DNA from: Propionibacteriaceae bacterium | GTDB lineage: Bacteria > Actinomycetota > Actinomycetes > Propionibacteriales > Propionibacteriaceae | NCBI GenBank assembly: GCA_031285845.1 | Contig: JAITVK010000028.1 | Span: forward strand, 1-64,000 | Reading direction: 5' to 3' | Length of the DNA stretch: 64,000 nucleotides | Part shown: positions 61,697 to 64,000 of the stretch, piece after piece | Layout of the letters: each line of letters starts with the position of its first letter | Position numbering within the stretch: position 1 is the first letter of the stretch | Made by a program: the position numbers and the translations under genes | The notes under the pieces: generated by a model | Seen by the model: the letters and a program-made list of their open reading frames with translations, nothing else | What the model was told of the DNA's origin: nothing | Databases searched by the model: none

Positions 61697-64000
61697 CAGA
61701 CGCGGCCGTCGATCGATCCGGATCGAGTCCGTGCGACGGCGGGGGTCTTCATACCGTCGATTCGCCGCCCGTCGAGCCTCGGTGGGTCGTGACGGGTCGT
61801 ACGCGCCGTGTCCGCTTCACTCAGGCTGATGGCCCGGCTGACCCGCCGTCCTCGAAACCACGGTGTGGAGTCTTGGGCGGCCAGGTCTTCAGTTTCTCCC
61901 ACCGTCCCGGACGCGGTGTGACCACGGTCTTCGTCCGGCTCGAAGCGCCACTGGTCGTGACCGAGCGGTCGAGGTGGTCATGGGCGACCTACGCCGACGA
62001 CGACACGGCGCTGTCACCCCCGTGGTCGTCGTTGGCGATCATGCCCGATCTGGTGTTCGACGACGGTTCCCGACTCAGCGGCGGAGTCGCGGGGCGGCTC
62101 GCGATCGATCGCTACGGCTTCGCGGCCACCCCGTCAGCCCAGTTCTCCGCTCGCTGGCAGTTGCCTGAACAATGGAACGCGGACACCTGCGAATTGGCCG
62201 CGTGGGTTGGTCGTACGGTGGTGGGTTTCGACGCGGTGTTGGGTGATCCGTCCCTGGTCGGGGTGGCCGGTGAGGCTCGGGGGCACGTCGAGGTGAAGCT
62301 TGAGATCGACCGACCTTCTGAGACGGGTGACCCGGTCGACCGGGTCGACACTCGTCGCGGCAGTCATGCTGGGTTCCGCTTCTCACGCGGGAACACCGTC
62401 CCGCTGTGTGGGGTTCCCCACGGATTCGCCTACATCACCCCGGCGACGAACGCCTCCGACGAGCGCTGGCCTTATCGCCCGTACGTTCACGATGATCCAC
62501 TCGGACGCCGTCTGGAGGCGCTCCAGGTCTGTCACCAGCCGAGCCCGTGGATCGGCGACTTCGGCGTGCTGCACCTGATGCCGTTCACTGGTCGCCCGTT
62601 CAGTGCTCGCCCCGCGCGGCGACGCCACATTCGTCCCGATAGCGAGGTCGCTCGTCCGTGGGGTTATCGCGCCGACCTGGTCGGCGAACCGTCGAGTGGG
62701 AACGCCTGTCAGGTGCGCGTCACCGCGACGAGCCACGCGGCGGCGTTTCAGATTGTCGGCGCCGGTCCGATTGGTGTCATCATCGACCAACTGAACGATC
62801 GCGGTGAGCTTCATTTCGACGACCTGTCCGATGGCCGAGTCGGCTTCCACGGGTGGGTCGGTCAGCGTGAGGATCAGGCCTGGGGCAACGCTCCTCGGCT
62901 CTACTTCGCCGGATCCAGCGGCCAGCCCGGTTCGGCCGGTGGTCTGAGCGACGACGGTCGTGGCTCGGTGGCGGGGTTCATCGGTTCGACCGCCGCTGAG
63001 TCTTGCGAGCTGACCAGCGGCGACAGACCGTCGGGGGAGCGAGGTCTGACCTCGCCCAGCGAGGCGGCCAGTGGTGATGATCCGCCGGGGGAGCGGATGT
63101 TCGAAGTACGACTGGCGACCTCGTACATCAGCGTCGACCAGGCTCAACGCAACCTGAAGCAGGAGGCCGACTGGACGGTCGGCTTCGCCGAACTCGAAGC
63201 CACCGCGCGACGTGCCTGGGATCAAGCCTGCTCGCCGATCGAGGCGGTGACGACGGGCCACCCGGCTCGGCGCTTAGCCGATCAGGAACTGCGAGACACG
63301 ATCGCCGCCGATCTCTACCGGCTCCACCTGTATCCCAACCAGCTGTGGGAAGACACCGGCGAACCCGGGGCGGTCGAAGCGCGATTCGCGGACGTGTTCA
63401 ACTCGCCTGGGACGTCCGGGCCGCGCCACACCGGGTTGGAGGTGGTCTCGGGGCGTGCGGTGGTCACCAACGGCTACTGGGACACGTATCGTACGGTGTG
63501 GCCGATGCTCGCACTGTTGGATCCGCAGCTCACCGGCGAACTGTTGGACGGGCAACTGGAGCAGGTCCGCCGTGGCGGCTGGATGGCGCGGTGGAGCGCG
63601 CCCGGTTATGTCGATTCGATGGTGGGAACCTCGTCGGATCAGATCTTCGCCGACGCCGCCGTCTGGGGTGTGACCGGTTTCGATCGTCAGTTGGCGTTCG
63701 AATCGGGTTGGCGGAACGCCTGCGAACCGTCGCGGGATCCGCGGGTGGGACGGGCAGGCATCGCCTCGGCCCGCTTCACCGGTGTCATGCCTGACAACGT
63801 CGAGGCCGGCTTGTCGTGGACGATCGAGGCCGCCATCAGTGACGCCGCTCTGGCGCGTTTCGCGCGGCAGTTGGCGACCACGACCGATCGCGAGCAGCGC
63901 TATTCCGCTTTCGCGCGGTATTTCGACAATCGCAGGTTGTCGTACCGTCAACTGTTCGATCCGAGCGTGGGCTTCTTCCGTGGTCGGAGCCACCCTTCGC
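61693..64000 (+). CDS. GH92 alpha-mannosidase (partial at window end)
   Basis: At least 769 residues with no stop before the window ends. GTG 61693 overlaps the LacI stop (GTGA). Family marks are RLATSYISVDQAQRNL near 475, NGYWDTYRTVWPMLALLDP near 593 and VDSMVGTSSDQIFADA near 640. GH92 enzymes are calcium-dependent inverting exo-alpha-mannosidases. There is no signal peptide, so it probably acts on imported sugars. Residues about 410-470 are a Gly/Ser/Asp-rich insert with repeated SGDxPxGER. The catalytic acid region lies partly beyond the edge. Confidence 0.88.
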   Translation, partial: MTDAAVDRSGSSPCDGGGLHTVDSPPVEPRWVVTGRTRRVRFTQADGPADPPSSKPRCGVLGGQVFSFSHRPGRGVTTVFVRLEAPLVVTERSRWSWATYADDDTALSPPWSSLAIMPDLVFDDGSRLSGGVAGRLAIDRYGFAATPSAQFSARWQLPEQWNADTCELAAWVGRTVVGFDAVLGDPSLVGVAGEARGHVEVKLEIDRPSETGDPVDRVDTRRGSHAGFRFSRGNTVPLCGVPHGFAYITPATNASDERWPYRPYVHDDPLGRRLEALQVCHQPSPWIGDFGVLHLMPFTGRPFSARPARRRHIRPDSEVARPWGYRADLVGEPSSGNACQVRVTATSHAAAFQIVGAGPIGVIIDQLNDRGELHFDDLSDGRVGFHGWVGQREDQAWGNAPRLYFAGSSGQPGSAGGLSDDGRGSVAGFIGSTAAESCELTSGDRPSGERGLTSPSEAASGDDPPGERMFEVRLATSYISVDQAQRNLKQEADWTVGFAELEATARRAWDQACSPIEAVTTGHPARRLADQELRDTIAADLYRLHLYPNQLWEDTGEPGAVEARFADVFNSPGTSGPRHTGLEVVSGRAVVTNGYWDTYRTVWPMLALLDPQLTGELLDGQLEQVRRGGWMARWSAPGYVDSMVGTSSDQIFADAAVWGVTGFDRQLAFESGWRNACEPSRDPRVGRAGIASARFTGVMPDNVEAGLSWTIEAAISDAALARFARQLATTTDREQRYSAFARYFDNRRLSYRQLFDPSVGFFRGRSHPS

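Noticed and set aside
1-64000. CRISPR arrays, insertion sequences, tRNA and rRNA genes
   Set aside because: No regular repeat-spacer array, transposase or conserved RNA sequence was seen; the 22-base tandem array at 52.7 kb is too short and contiguous for CRISPR.

Overview
The window is high-GC DNA from an actinobacterium. The best evidence is the syntenic division and cell-wall block crgA / pknB-pbpA-rodA-pstP-fhaB-fhaA (36.3-45.1 kb), together with a Septum_form lipoprotein, a DUF5318 gene and a eukaryotic-type UTP-glucose-1-phosphate uridylyltransferase. Only one PASTA kinase is present and there is no pknA next to it. A Propionibacteriaceae-like host is plausible, but the family cannot be fixed from this sequence alone. 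No rRNA, tRNA or CRISPR array was recognised.

Layout. 1-5.2 kb: a cluster of small helical proteins, a lipoprotein and a 561-residue lipase (GHSKG serine hydrolase with a helical C-terminus), followed by a broken second copy of the lipoprotein. It resembles type VII secretion (T7SS) lipase toxin / partner / immunity loci with a reversed domain order. 5.2-12 kb: 2-hydroxyacid dehydrogenase, a DrrAB-like ABC exporter with two permeases, a septum-formation-type lipoprotein, DUF1015 and a PfkB sugar kinase. 12.3-16.4 kb: a small secreted protein, a lipoprotein and an efflux-type operon (peptidoglycan-binding membrane protein, ABC ATPase, permease). 16.4-23.7 kb: MFS transporter, LacI regulator, 2H phosphoesterase and an FbpABC/AfuABC-like ABC importer, all on the minus strand, with a LacI-type palindrome at the predicted start site of the importer. 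24-26 kb: ECF sigma factor and a membrane-anchored partner. 26.4-31.4 kb: TetR regulator and a heterodimeric ABC multidrug exporter, ended by a strong bidirectional terminator. 31.5-35.8 kb: small HTH protein, O-antigen-ligase-like protein and two polytopic mannosyltransferase-like proteins. 35.8-45.1 kb: DUF5318, crgA and the pknB/pstP/FHA wall-growth operon. 45.3-52.4 kb: glutathione peroxidase, a serine beta-lactamase-like protein, a histidine kinase and a LuxR-type response regulator read divergently, small membrane proteins and UGPase. 52.8-64 kb: a mannoside-utilisation locus (GH38 alpha-mannosidase, GH5-type beta-mannosidase candidate, sugar ABC importer, LacI regulator, GH92 alpha-mannosidase cut by the window end).

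How the genes work together. The 36-45 kb block couples a PASTA kinase and its phosphatase to PbpA/RodA septal or elongation wall synthesis, with FHA readers of the phosphorylation. The 52.8-64 kb genes make a coherent pathway: alpha-mannosidases trim mannosyl oligosaccharides (N-glycan or mannan type), the importer takes up products, the GH5 enzyme may cleave the beta-mannosyl core, and LacI controls the set. The 17.7-23.6 kb operon looks like LacI-controlled import of a phosphorylated sugar or phosphonate, which is inference. The most unusual items are the reversed-order lipase locus, palindromic repeats shared by two distant intergenic regions, a 22-bp-period tandem repeat at 52.7 kb, and a response regulator whose two domains differ in base composition.
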